From Congeria kusceri (taxonomy: Eukaryota; Mollusca; Bivalvia; Myida; Dreissenidae): a DNA stretch of 64,000 bases. Each line of letters opens with the position of its first letter. Position 1 is the stretch's first letter. The stretch is from positions 1,178,001 through 1,242,000 of the forward strand of contig CM051030.1 of assembly GCA_027627225.1 (NCBI GenBank). The letters are read 5' to 3'. The position numbers and the translations under genes are program-made. The notes under the pieces were generated by a model. That model was not told the origin of the DNA, did not search any database, and worked only from the letters and a program-made list of their open reading frames with translations. Shown here one piece after another: positions 22,901-34,561 of this stretch.

Positions 22901-24660
22901 TATTCAGTACTGGGGTATCCATGACATATGGTATTCAACCTTGATACAGCTGAAACTAGTATTCAGTACTGGGGTATCCATGACATATGGTATTCAACCT
23001 TGATACAGCTGAAACTAGTATTCAGTACTGGGGTGTCCATGACATATGGTATTCAACCTTGATACAGCTGAAACTAGTATTCAGTACTGGGGTATCCATG
23101 ACATATGTTATTCAACCTTGATACAGTTGAAACTAGTATTCAGTACTGGGGTGTCCATGACATATGGTATTCAACCTTGATACAGCTGAAACTAGTATTC
23201 AGTACTGGGGTGTCCATGACATATGGTATTCAACCATGATACAGCTGAAACTAGTATTCAGTACTGGGGTATCCATGACATATGGTATTCAACCTTGATA
23301 CAGCTGAAACTAGTATTCAGTACTGGGGTGTCCATGACATATGGTATTCAACCTTGATACAGCTGAAACTAGTATTCAGTACTGGGGTATCCATGACATA
23401 TGGTATTCAACCTTGATACAGCTGAAACTAGTATTCAGTACTGGGGTATCCATGATATATGGTATTCAACCTTGATACAGCTGAAACTAGTATTCAGTAC
23501 TGGGGTGTCCATGACATATGGTATTCAACCTTGATACAGCTGAAACTAGTATTCAGTACTGGGGTATCCATGACATATGGTATTCAACCTTGATACAGCT
23601 GAAACTAGTATTCAGTACTGGGGTGTCCATGACATATGGTATTCAACCTTGATACAGCTGAAACTAGTATTCAGTACTGGGGTGTCCATGATATATGGTA
23701 TTCAACCTTGATACAGCTGAAACTAGTATTCAGTACTGGGGTGTCCATGACATATGGTATTCAACCTTGATACAGCTGAAACTAGTATTCAGTACTGGGG
23801 TGTCCATGACATATGGTATTCAACCTTGATACAGCTGAAACTAGTATTCAGTACTGGGGTGTCCATGACATATGGTATTCAACCTTGATACAGCTGAAAC
23901 TAGTATTCAGTACTGGGGTATCCATGACATATGGTATTCAACCTTGATACAGCTGAAACTAGTATTCAGTACTGGGGTGTCCATGACATATGGTATTCAA
24001 CCTTGATACAGCTGAAACTAGTATTCAGTACTGGGGTATCCATGACATATGGTATTCAACCTTGATACAGCTGAAACTAGTATTCAGTACTGGGGTATCC
24101 ATGATATATGGTATTCAACCTTGATACAGCTGAAACTAGTATTCAGTACTGGGGTGTCCATGACATATGGTATTCAACCTTGATACAGCTGAAACTAGTA
24201 TTCAGTACTGGGGTGTCCATGACATATGGTATTCAACCTTGATACAGCTGAAACTAGTATTCAGTACTGGGGTGTCCATGACATATGGTATTCAACCTTG
24301 ATACAGCTGAAACTAGTATTCAGTACTGGGGTGTCCATGACATATGGTATTCAACCTTGATACAGCTGAAACTAGTATTCAGTACTGGGGTGTCCATGAC
24401 ATATGGTATTCAACCTTGATACAGCTGAAACTAGTATTCAGTACTGGGGTGTCCATGACATATGGTATTCAACCTTGATACAGCTGAAACTAGTATTCAG
24501 TACTGGGGTGTCCATGACATATGGTATTCAACCTTGATACAGCTGAAACTAGTATTCAGTACTGGGGTGTCCATGACATATGGTATTCAACCTTGATACA
24601 GCTGAAACTGGTATTCAGTACTGGGGTGTCCATGACATATGGTATTCAACCTTGATACTG
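16991..24660. repeat. Satellite: 130 tandem units of 59 bp
   Basis: Unit starts ctgaaactagtattcagtac and continues tggggtgtccatgacatatg then gtattcaaccttgatacag. First unit at 16,991, second at 17,050, and unit 130 starts at 24,602. The difference 7611 is exactly 129 x 59, so no net insertion or deletion has occurred. Two sites vary most: G/A in ggggtRtcc and C/T in catgaYatatgg. A gctg-to-gtcg variant is confined to six units between 19.82 and 20.49 kb. GTATTCA occurs twice per unit at offsets 10 and 41, suggesting an old half-unit duplication. 59 is not a multiple of three and stops occur in all frames, so it is non-coding. Confidence 0.97.
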
Positions 24661-25950
24661 TCGAATACAAATGGACTAAACACTGTATTATGTGAAGATA
24701 GATTACGACATGAGAAATAGACTGGACATGATTTTGTTATTTTTCCACATAAAACTGAGCATTTCATGTTGTTTATGTACGTTTGTTATATTCTGTCAAT
24801 AGTTTTGGTATAATAAGCATTTTTACGTGACCTTTTCATTCAAACTGATTGTGCCTTTGATAATTTTTACTGTATTTATAAATTGTGTTCATGCATGCAT
24901 GGACACAGTTCAATTTTTGTGTGAAAATTTTGTGAATGCAAACACGTATACAGTTTTGTGGCAAAATCAATTTTACTGATTCTGTTATATATGCAGGTGT
25001 CTACTGCACTAAATTATTCTGCAAAATTCGGAAATTACAAATGGTAAACTGCATATAAAACATTGCTATAATAAAACAGTTTATTCTATGTTTGACGTCT
25101 TATTCCAATCTCACATAATAGTGTGTTACTACATAATATTTAATGCTTTCTATTTGTTTGCCTAGTGTTTTTTACCATAATCTTTGTATGCAGTAATATC
25201 TATACACTGATGCGACACAATAATATAACAAAACTATGTTTTTCCAGTCACTGTAAACAGGAGTGTAGACATCCTATGCCCAACTTGTCTGACATGTAAT
25301 TGAAGTGTTGCACAAGGAAACTTTAAAGCCGCAGTCCATAGAATAGGATTCCATGCATCTTAAATTGGCATTAGTTCTTATGAACGTTTATTATGTTTAT
25401 TCGCCCAAAACATGTTCGTTATTGAAGAAATGCATTTTATAATTTCTATGTTCAAAGACACTTAGTACGAACAGAATTTACACTAATGTACATGCTGATT
25501 TACTCCACAGGCATCACCAGCTATCGCATACAGAAACTATACAATAAAAATGTTACCAAAACGTTATTATTTTACCGATTTCAATGCGTTTTTTTGTATT
25601 TTGATTGGTAAGATGTTCATTAGAAACGATTGCTGCAATGTTTTATTTTATTAACATATTTATGGTCTTTTGCATTAACTGTCAGATTGTATGAGGTACA
25701 TTTTTGGTGTGTGAAAACTATGTTGAAGTTGGGGGTTAATGATAACATTATTATACCATTATTGTTAAATAATTTTATATTTAAATAAAATAAACTCATT
25801 ACGATAAGAACACCTGAAACAAATGTGCAAGTGACTTTCTTGCAGACAAGTAGATTTTTGCAATGAACTTGTCATGGGACAAGTGAATAATTATGATATT
25901 TCCACACCCATAATTTAGGGTCTACATTTCCAATGAAATTAAATGTAATT
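24661..25950. other. Right flank of the satellite, no gene
   Basis: The array ends in tactgtcgaatac; GTCGAA recalls the minority unit variant. Downstream is AT-rich DNA with no recognised feature up to 25,950. Confidence 0.4.
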
Positions 25951-27660
25951 ATACCCCCACAAACAAAGTTTAGGGGGGGTATATAGGAGTGAGCTTGTCA
26001 GTCTGTTGGTTTTATGGTTTCCGGATGATAACTCAAGAAAGGCTTGAAATATTCAAATAACTTTTGGTACACACATGGTTACATACCACTAAATGTTTAC
26101 AGAGTTATGGCTCCTATTGTAATTAAATTATTCCAAATACACTGTTAAACAATCACATATTAAAGAATTCTTTTTGTGTTCATTTCTTTCGAATGGATGC
26201 CATAGTTTTGTGACAAGGCCATTAGGGGTGTCGCAATATTAGAAATCCATATTGCGATCTATTGCAATATTGTTTAATTTATCACAATATTTATTGCAAT
26301 ATATTGCGACCTTTGTATGTATGTATTTAATAAGCTTAAAACTGATAACATCGCTATGAACAGTGCATTATTTTATAGGATTTAAAAAAAAAACTTTTTA
26401 TTTTCACCGATGTTGATGACAGGCGAAACAAGAGCAATATAAGCACAAAACAATTATGAGAAACACTCTCAAACCGCCTGTCATGGCTGTTCATTGTATT
26501 TGTTATATTACATACAGAGTGATTCTTTACACGTAAAGGTACTCTATTCATGATGTGAATTTGTGTTGTGCATAAACTATGTATGTATTCCACTCTTTAT
26601 TTTAACTGGAAACAATGTATCAGGTTCAATGTATTATAAAGCATAAACATTTTAAGAGAAACATGTATACCAAACATCAATGGAATATTCTTGGTCGCCA
26701 GTACAGTCTATAACGGTCTGCATTTTGACCTTCACCCCTACAAAACTAACAACTTTACAAAATGATGCTGGCTTTCAATTGTGTATAACTGACAGTAAGC
26801 ATGTTTTAATTCAGTCAAAAGTATTGTAATCAAGGTAATAATAACAAGGAAAACACAAAACTGTAATGACAATGTCACAGGGTATTCACTACTAATCCTA
26901 TTGATATTTTACTGACCACTAATCCAGTTAGAGAGTGAGAAGTGTCAGTGTGAGTGAGTGATTGGTGAACTGTTTTTTACTAATGTCTGTCCCATGCTTT
27001 TATAGTGAGAGGTTTATAATCCATGGGTGTACTAGATTTTTCTACCTTAGTGCATTCACTATTTGACTTTGTTCAAGATAGGTCTCTGTATGGCATTTAC
27101 CATTTGCCAATAAGAGTAACTTATTTTATATTCAAACTATAGGGGTTGGTCACTGGTGAGTGTATATATATTATTTTATTACATAAATTGTATTGTATTG
27201 AATTGAATTATTTATATATTTTTATTTAATATTTGTCCTAAATTAATTAATATGTATTACAATGAATTATTGAAATTACTATTAATATCATTGTAATATG
27301 TTGTATTATAATAATTGTTATTGTTTCAGGCCATCAGTTGGATCATACGAATTAATCATCGATATAATAAAGTATATAACTATACCCACGAGTGGTTTTT
27401 ATATCACACCCTGCTACAACAACATAACTAATGCAATATATGGGTATGGATATTCATATTGAAATATTTTATTGCAGAAGCAAATATTGCAATAAACCTA
27501 TATACCGGTATATTGTGACACCCCTAAAGGACATATTGTGGGGGTTGTGTCCATTACTTTCGAATGGATGCCATAGTTCTGTGACAAGACTATATGGTGG
27601 GGGTATATCGGTCACTCATGTTACAAATCTAGTTTTTAAATGCACCTGTTCACAGTATAC
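25951..27660. repeat. ATACCCCC...GGGGGTATAT dispersed repeat interrupted by a transposon
   Basis: Left piece 25,951-26,214: atacccccacaaacaaag then gggggggtatatagg. Right piece from 27,527: two ends of the same type, with tatggtgggggtatatcggt near 27,595. The sequence tttcgaatggatgccatagt occurs on both sides (26,188 and 27,558), so a segment of the host repeat is present twice around the insertion. Confidence 0.6.
26223..27526. mobile_element. hAT-like non-autonomous transposon, 1.3 kb
   Basis: Left end TAGGGGTGTCGCAATATTA, right end the complement of TAGGGGTGTCACAATATA. The flanking 8 bases are AAGGCCAT (26,215-26,222) and AAGGACAT (27,527-27,534), matching in 7 of 8, the target-site length of hAT elements. 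Subterminal attgcaatat/atattgcgat motifs are repeated. The longest frame is 79 codons (26,354-26,593, minus) with no transposase motif, so it depends on a transposase encoded elsewhere. Confidence 0.8.
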
Positions 27661-27877
27661 TTGAGCTCTTTAGTTGCTTGAATTTGTCCAGTTAAGATGC
27701 TTAATGGCATATTTCAAAAATACAAAAATCTGTGATATAGTCCCTTTAAAATAGAAATGAAGTAATCATGAAGTTAACCCAGGCACACACCCATCACTTA
27801 ATACTCGCATGACATTTAACTTTCACCCTCTTCAGGAGGAAGTTTTGTAGATTGCGTACAAGTTATTCAGTACAGAA

Positions 27878-28057
27878 ATGCCTGCACGCTACAGCCGGTA
27901 TTTGAGAACTGTGAGTGTTCAGCTTAATAAGGAAGAATTTAATAAGGAAGCTGTTCTATTCAAAGTGAGAAATCTTCAAGTGAATCTTAATTATGTCCAA
28001 AGCACATATACAACACTGAAACAATGGCAGTTTGAAGAGTGTGTACTGGAACGATAA
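27878..28057 (+). CDS. Unrecognised short ORF, 59 codons (possible last exon)
   Basis: ATG at 27,878 opens a 59-codon frame ending TAA at 28,055-28,057. It is rich in charged and polar residues (starts MPARYSRYL, ends FEECVLER), unlike the repeat-derived frames around it. It follows an acceptor-like ttattcag at 27,863-27,870. No domain is recognised and no partner exon was found, so it could be a terminal exon, a gene fragment or chance. Confidence 0.2.
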   Translation: MPARYSRYLRTVSVQLNKEEFNKEAVLFKVRNLQVNLNYVQSTYTTLKQWQFEECVLER

Positions 28058-28297
28058 GTGTTGAAAGTATTTTTGTCCTATGACAAACTCTGGTCTGGTT
28101 AAAGTGTTTTTGCTACAATATTTAGATGGGTTTTACACTTTACCGTTACCACATCTTGGAAGCATTCACCATAAGATGTAATGAAATGTGTTCTTAGATG
28201 ACTGACATTTACATTATAGTCCTACAGTTTCTACTGCATTGATATAAATATATTTATATTTTTATAATACATATGCTGGTATGTGGGGGTTGTTTTT

Positions 28298-28870
28298 ATG
28301 CCCCCGGCATCATGATGCGGGAGGCATATAGTGATTGTCCTGTCCGTCTGTCCTTCCATCCGTCCGTGACAGGGTTAAGTAGATTTTACCGTTTTGTCTA
28401 GCACCAACACAGCTTACTACAACACTTGGATACTTACACAGTTGTTGCTTATGTCCATTCCGTATCCACCCACATCACCAAACTTTATACAAAGATACCT
28501 TATATCGAGACCTCGCTTGGGATTGCATAAGGGGTGGGTGGGATCAAGATCAAGGTCACCATTACTAAAAATATAAAAAAAACGGTAATAAACTCTTAAG
28601 TTAAGACAGTAACAGTTTCAATAGCATGTATAAATACACAATCTGAAACTTGAAAATGCATGGAGATATTGTAATGAAACTTCATACATAGATATATGTA
28701 TAACGAGACCTCGCTTGGGATTGCATATGAAGCTGATAGGTTCTAGGTCAAGGTCACCATTACTAAAAATAGAAAAACGGTAATAAACTCTAAGTTAAGA
28801 CAGTAATAGTTTCAACAGCATGCATAAATATACAATCTGAAACAACAAGTGATAAAACGTTTCTGTTCAA
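28298..28870. repeat. Dispersed repeat, TATGCCCCCG end plus cctcgcttgggattgcat modules
   Basis: Starts ttatgcccccggcatcatga, a hairpin with cgggaggcatata, then (cctgtccgtctgtcc), then two modules of the 12.1-kb family (gagacctcgcttgggattgc at 28,507 and 28,708). Shows that the 12.1-kb modules are the interior of this element type. Confidence 0.65.
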
Positions 28871-29101
28871 GGGAAATAACTATTCTGGGTTTTTATAAAA
28901 TTCATCCCCACATACCCCGGTAGGACATTTCTACTTGTCCTACCAATAAACAGGAATCAGTGTGTATTAAATTCTAGAGTTTCTATGTTGTATCATTTAT
29001 GGCAGTTTAATAAACTGTGAAGTTTCTGTGTTGACATGATTTTAAAAGTGAAGTCATCAGTGTTTCTGTTAACGTTTTTGCAGAGTGTTGAAGGCAACAT
29101 C

Positions 29102-29242
29102 TTAGATTGCACCTGTAAATGTGACTGGAACTTTGAATGACCTCCCTGTGTTGAGTGCTTTGATGACTGCCACCTGCAGCCAAGGTTTGTTGAATATGAC
29201 GTAACGTGTGTCCTTGTATGCACTTACTATTAGTACTTTCAT
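29102..29242 (-). CDS. Unrecognised 46-codon ORF with protein-like composition
   Basis: On the minus strand ATG at 29,242-29,240 opens a 46-codon frame ending TAA at 29,104-29,102. The peptide runs MKVLIVSAYKDTRYVIFNKP... to ...GRSFKVPVTFTGAI and has a well-mixed composition typical of a folded protein. The overlapping longer minus-strand frame in another register looks random. No flanking exons are identified. It may be a last exon or a processed fragment; the family is not recognised. Confidence 0.3.
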   Translation of the reverse strand: MKVLIVSAYKDTRYVIFNKPWLQVAVIKALNTGRSFKVPVTFTGAI

Positions 29243-29975
29243 GTGCTTTCTATGTAGAGTGTCACATTTTACAAAAGAGTGCTAGTACAAATAAAAACTA
29301 CCAGAGTGATCTAAAAAGTTACCTCGCAAAATCATGTGGGCCATATTAGGTTTGAACTCAACCACTGAATCACAAGGATAAGTATTTTCGGGTAGGTTAC
29401 TCCCCTTGCCCTCCCAGTAATAAAGGATCCTTCAACAGATTCCAGGATTCAGATAGTGATCCAGATAGTGATCCAGATAGTGATCCAGATAACCACCACA
29501 ATCTACACATTGCTCATTAACTATTAGATTTATATTCATAATTCAAATCAGTTATAACATTTGATATTGAAGTTATTTATTTTTGTAGTTAAATATTAAT
29601 ATCTAACAAGATTATTCGTAGACACAAAGTAAACTTCAATAAGTACAATGTTAACCGCACAATTTTTAGTTTTGTGACATGAAAATCAGCACTAAACCTG
29701 GGCATTTATCTTAAACTTCCTACTTCAAGTATCTGGTGTAAATAAACTGTGTAACCAAGCTGGTATTGACAAACCACATCATGCATGTTAATCCGGAAAG
29801 TCATTTGAAGGTTATCTGCGATTCTAAGTCTTCTGTTGTTAGACTGTGGATACTCAGACTATGGATGTGTGTGTTTGTGAAATACATTAATATAATATCA
29901 CTTAACGGAGATACACTCGCATAACTGTTAAAATAACCTTTAAATGGTTTGTTTTGTTGAAACATAAAGAACAAA

Positions 29976-30143
29976 ATGGCGTCTCTTTCTCAGTCTACAG
30001 TAGCGAAAGGATCTGATGTGTTTAAAGACTTTTGTTGTTCAACATGTAAAGTTTGTTTGTACGTGAGCAATGTGGCACTTTTGTTTAAAAATATTATAAT
30101 AAAAATGGTTAGTTGTGTGATATTGTATTTTATTTTAACATAA
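29976..30143 (+). pseudogene. TRIM/B-box protein N-terminal exon fragment
   Basis: ATG in a good context (acaaaATGGcg) opens a 55-codon frame. The first 24 residues (MASLSQSTVAKGSD, then FCCSTCK) look like the leader and first zinc-binding Cys pair of the B-box/TRIM-like proteins that are greatly expanded in bivalves, where this leader precedes the B-box CxxC. After CCSTCK the frame turns hydrophobic and ends at TAA without the remaining Cys/His ligands or a coiled coil. It is therefore a detached first exon or broken copy. The family link rests on recognition of the leader pattern and would need a database search. Confidence 0.45.
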
Positions 30144-30234
30144 AACACATGTGTTCGGGGTATTTGCTTGAAACATAAGATACATCTTTACTATCTACGT
30201 CTTCACAAAACGAAAGCACACCCCTAACTCTTTT

Positions 30235-31600
30235 TTGTATTTTGACAGATTTATGCCTCTTTTTAGCTCGACTATTCACCGAATAGTTGGAACTTTACTA
30301 CTTAACCCTTTTCGTAGGCGTCGGTGTCGGCATCGGTGTCGCCGTAATGCTCTGGTTAGGGTTTGCGTGCAACAAGTCCATATCTGTATAACTACTATAG
30401 ATATTAAATTAAAACTTCAAATATGCTGTCAGGGTCATTATATAAGGTCAGTGGCCAAGACCTAACTGTGACCTGCAATTTAGCAGAATTATGTTCCTTT
30501 TTGAACTTATGCTATGTTCCCATTATCACGATTCGCGCCACAATTGAAATCATGGTCTTAATTGTGGACCACACGTGGTGATCCTATCAGATCGTATGAG
30601 ATCTTGAGATCAGTCGTGGCAATCGTGTTAATCGAAGAAAAATTTTAATGGTTCAAAAATTCTCTACGATTAACACGATCAACTACGAAAAATTGTCCAT
30701 CAGCATAATCCTATCAGATATTATTGGCCAATCGTGGCGTTTGTGATGGATCGCACGATAGTGGGAACCTAGCATTAGCATTAGAAAATCAGGTTAAAGT
30801 TTGCTCCAACAACTCCATATCTCTATAACTACTACAGATATTCAATTGAAACTTCAAACATGCTTTCAGGGTCATTATATACGGTCACTGGCCAAGACCC
30901 ATAACTGTGACCAGCATTTTAGCAGAATTCTGCCCCTTTTTGTATTGATAAAGGCCAATAACTCTGAATAGTCAAGCGCGCTGCCCTGCAACAGTTCTTG
31001 TTAACTTAGAAATTTGGTTCAAGTTTTTCATAATGTCCAATAACTCGTATACAAGCTAACGTATTTACTTGAAACTTAAATTACATCTTAACTATCAACA
31101 TCTTCAGCATGGAAAGCAAGCCCCATGACTCTGTTTTGTATTTGGACAGATGTATGCCCCTTTTTTAATTTAGAAATTTTGGACAAAGTCTTTCTTGAAG
31201 TCCAAAAGATTAAATACTATCAAAGGTATTTACTTGAAACTTTCAATACATCTTTACTTTCAACGTCTTCACCAGGGAAGCAACCCCCATAACTCTGTTT
31301 TGTATTTCGACAGAATTTTGCTCCTGTTTTAACTTAGACATTTTGTTAAATTCTAATAGCTTGAATACTTTCATTAGATATTTACCTGAAACTTAAAATA
31401 CTTTTTTACTATTAACGTCCCCACTAGAAAATTCAACCCCTATAACTCTGTTTTGTATTATGGCAGATTATGCCCCTTTTGAAATTTTGGTTAAAGGTTT
31501 TTGTAATTTTTTTCCAGAGCAGCCATTTTCACTGATGTAATAAAGTTTACATTTTTTCCTTCACTTTTATTTACACAGATTTATGTTGGTGTCAATGTGG
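30235..31600. repeat. Dispersed repeat (TTTTAGCTCGACTATTC family), tandem modules
   Basis: Begins ttttagctcgactattcacc, a hairpin with gaatagt, then ggcgtcggtgtcggcatcgg, then repeated modules: cttcaaatatgctgtcagg (30,413) and cttcaaacatgctttcaggg (30,851), and caacgtcttcaccagggaag near 31,262 with relatives at 31,088 and 31,413. The same modules occur at 1-60, 2,957 and 3,126. No gene. Confidence 0.65.
30510..30774. mobile_element. PIF/Harbinger-like MITE with TTA duplication
   Basis: Left end TGCTATGTTCCCATTATC and right end the complement of TGCTAGGTTCCCACTATC match at 16 of 18 positions. TTA is present immediately outside both ends (30,507-30,509 and 30,775-30,777), the 3-bp duplication of PIF/Harbinger elements. 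The 265-bp interior has a second inverted pair (cgattaacacgat / atcgtgttaatcg) and no frame. It interrupts the dispersed repeat at 30,235-31,600. Confidence 0.75.
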
Positions 31601-34185
31601 CACCTACTGAAAGCGCCTTAGTGGGCATATGTCACCTGATAGTGATAGCACTTGTTTCTTTGTTTTCTGTGCGCATACTCTAAATCGGTTTAGGTAAGTC
31701 CATGTTTAGGCAACCATTTAATGCAGGATCATAAAACAATTTCCATACTTAATAACCATGATGGCATATTTCTAACTACATAATGTAACAAACAGTACCT
31801 TATGATATGTTTAAAGAAGGAAGAAAAGACGGCCTCACGTGTTACATACATTATGTACATCAATAATGAAGGTGATACCAAAGGTTAAATATGTTTCTCG
31901 GTACACACATTTGTAACGATCAAACACGCACCACCTTTTTGTAAATAAACTTTTATGTGATAAATATCATTACCATAGAGCAATATGTGTATAATTAAAT
32001 AAATTGGTTTATTATGTTAAACTAACTAAATCAATGTGTTGAGTTTAACAAAATTTTAAAGCTATTTAGAATAATCGTTTTGTTTTTTTTCTCTACAAGA
32101 ACCTAAAAAACACAGCGTAATACCTCTTAAAATTATATACATTATTTACGAGCAAATTGGCGTTGTGATAAAAAAATATAAAAATATACCTAAAGGATAC
32201 GTTTAGAAAAAGCAGGGGCGTAGCTTTGGTATAAAAATGTACTGTACATGCACAAAACATTTACTGGTAAAAACAATGGTAACGAACAACTAATTTAAGC
32301 TAAACTCCGATTTTAATAGAAGTTAATCTAAGTAGTAAGCGTGTGTTTCTAGTTGGAAATTTATTTAATATTGATGTAATAATAAGGTTTTGATGGTTTA
32401 ATACGACAAACACAAATTCCCACTCACACCAGCATATCTTGCTTTTATTGCATGTTATTGTATATTTTTATAGTTTTTTTAATCTGGGAAAAAAAGTATA
32501 AGCACGTGACTATAGTGCCTAAAGGAGGCTACGCTACTGAAAATTGTCACCACATCTATGCTTATTATAATAATTGTCATTTCTTACTTTTCATCCGGAC
32601 AGGATGTATAGTTGTGAGTAAATAAATACACCGTTCAAGCATGTTGACATAAATTAATGTGTTCTACGTATTGTTGTCGAAAATGACCATCCCTTCCTAT
32701 ATTCTGAATCTTCCGTTTTTGTGACACAATAAGCTATATCCTACGTAAACGTATATTCTTGTACTTTTGAACACTGACTAAGTTGCAGGAACCTGAAATT
32801 AAATAAAAATAAACTTTACCTTTAACTGTCAAAATGTTGAAATATTTTTGAGCATGTGCGCTACCAGTGCAATTTACAATTTATCCTGGTTTAAGATTGT
32901 ACCTGTGCACTCAACTATTCTTATTTCATTTGTATTGTGAATACCACGGTTTCCGTATTATGGATATCCGATCCCTGTGTGTTGTATGGACAATATGATT
33001 TAAATCTGGTTTAAACCATTTGGCTGTGTAAGCATACCAACAGCAAGCGAAGAATACATGTAATTCAATAATCCCGATAGACGTAATATCTGTAGCACAA
33101 TGAATCTGAAATGAGTGTGATTCATATAATATTAATTTGTATGAACATGATGCTGACGTTTAGTCCATTGTAAAAGGCTTTGTGAATGCACCCTGTGTTA
33201 TTAAATAAACAAATGTGTAATGACGCGGTACAAACTTACCCATGATTTCTGAAACAAAATTATTGATTTCAACAATTTAATGACTGTCTATATATACCAA
33301 TATCTTAATGTTGATCAATATTACATACATGTCCATGTTATATTATACACAGTGGTTTACACAGTACAATGTCTTTCATATCTCACAGTCTGTCGATAAA
33401 CCTCATTTAACAAGGATGCTAGACAAGTGCATCGGAGTGGGAAGGAACCACTTACAATCCGGTTTTTGTACAAATATTGCATCTGAAATATGTGTGTACA
33501 ATAACACATTTTAACCCACTATACATATTACTATACTTGATAAATTTACATTATATTTGTTTTAGTTAAAACGTGGTATATGGTTGCATGGAGTAGAATA
33601 TGTTTGGTTAAAAGAAACACCTCTGTAATTTGTAATTGCAAAGTGGGACGTTTATCCAAATCGATTTAAGTGTTTTAAAGAATTAAATTTATGGTTAAAA
33701 TAACTCTTAAATAACGCAATAAATGTCAAACATTTACAAAATTTGGCATGATTCAGCATGACCAATAAATATGGCATTCTCGTTTTAGTGAGTGGAGAGT
33801 GCTTCAACTGATATATGGCACTTTATTTTTATTTGTATCGCAAGCAACAATCTTTATTGTTTGTGCAGTGTGAACGATGTTGGCGCATACGTATTTATTT
33901 CATATGTGCATTATGTAAATTCGTTTTACATCAAAATGAAAATGCTACAGTTATGTTAAGTGTTAATAGTATTGAAGTATTAGTTATATTAACAGTGTGA
34001 TTTATTATAGTGTGAAACAGTATAAGTATTTCCTAAGTGATTCAGTTATTCTGACAGGTTTCATGCCGTCCGTCAGAGCATTTCACGATGATACGGTGTC
34101 ACGTGGTAACCAAGCAACTTATAAAACTATTGATCGTTCCGTATAGTTTAATCCTTTTCAAATTAGTTTTGTTCTGTTCACACAT
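31601..34185. other. Intergenic, AT-rich, no gene seen
   Basis: Several 60-70-codon frames occur but have chance-like composition and no splice context. Nothing recognised. Confidence 0.4.
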
Positions 34186-34189
34186 ATGG

Positions 34190-34560
34190 TGGTCTATTCA
34201 CTTAAATGTGTCCTTTACGCAAATGTGCATATTCAGTGGTATGATTTGGAGGGTTTTTTAAAGTTAGTGACATCACAACTACAGCTGTTGACCTCTGCTG
34301 CGTCATTAAGTCCTGTTAGTGTTATAGCACTTTATTGGATGATTACAGTTACCATTGTCACCTTGTGCAGTTTCACTTAATTGTGGCCTTTATGCAAATG
34401 TGCATATTCAGTGGTATCACTTGGAACTTTCTTTAAACCAATGGTGTTAATGACATCAAAGTCACATTTGTAAAAATACTCAGTGTCATTAAGTCTTTGT
34501 TAGTGTCTTATCACTTGGTTGGATGATTATAGTTGCCATCCTCATCTTTTACAATTTTCA
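34190..34560 (-). pseudogene. Two decayed tandem copies of the gene 1 tail end
   Basis: Segments of about 180-190 bp at about 34,380-34,560 and 34,190-34,378 repeat the last coding segment of gene 1 (34,562-34,755). Shared landmarks in each copy are ttatgcaaatgtrcatattc, tcagtgg, gacatca and a ggatgattaya segment. Translated on minus they give recognisable pieces such as YNHP, DVIN, PSDTTEYAHLHK, but with internal stops (TGA after NHPTK in the nearer copy, several in the farther one). They lie in the presumed 3' untranslated region of gene 1. Confidence 0.75.
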
Positions 34561-34561
34561 C

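Noticed and set aside
16991..24660. CRISPR-like array
   Set aside because: Units are identical along their full 59 bp with no unique spacers, and the context is eukaryotic; it is a satellite.
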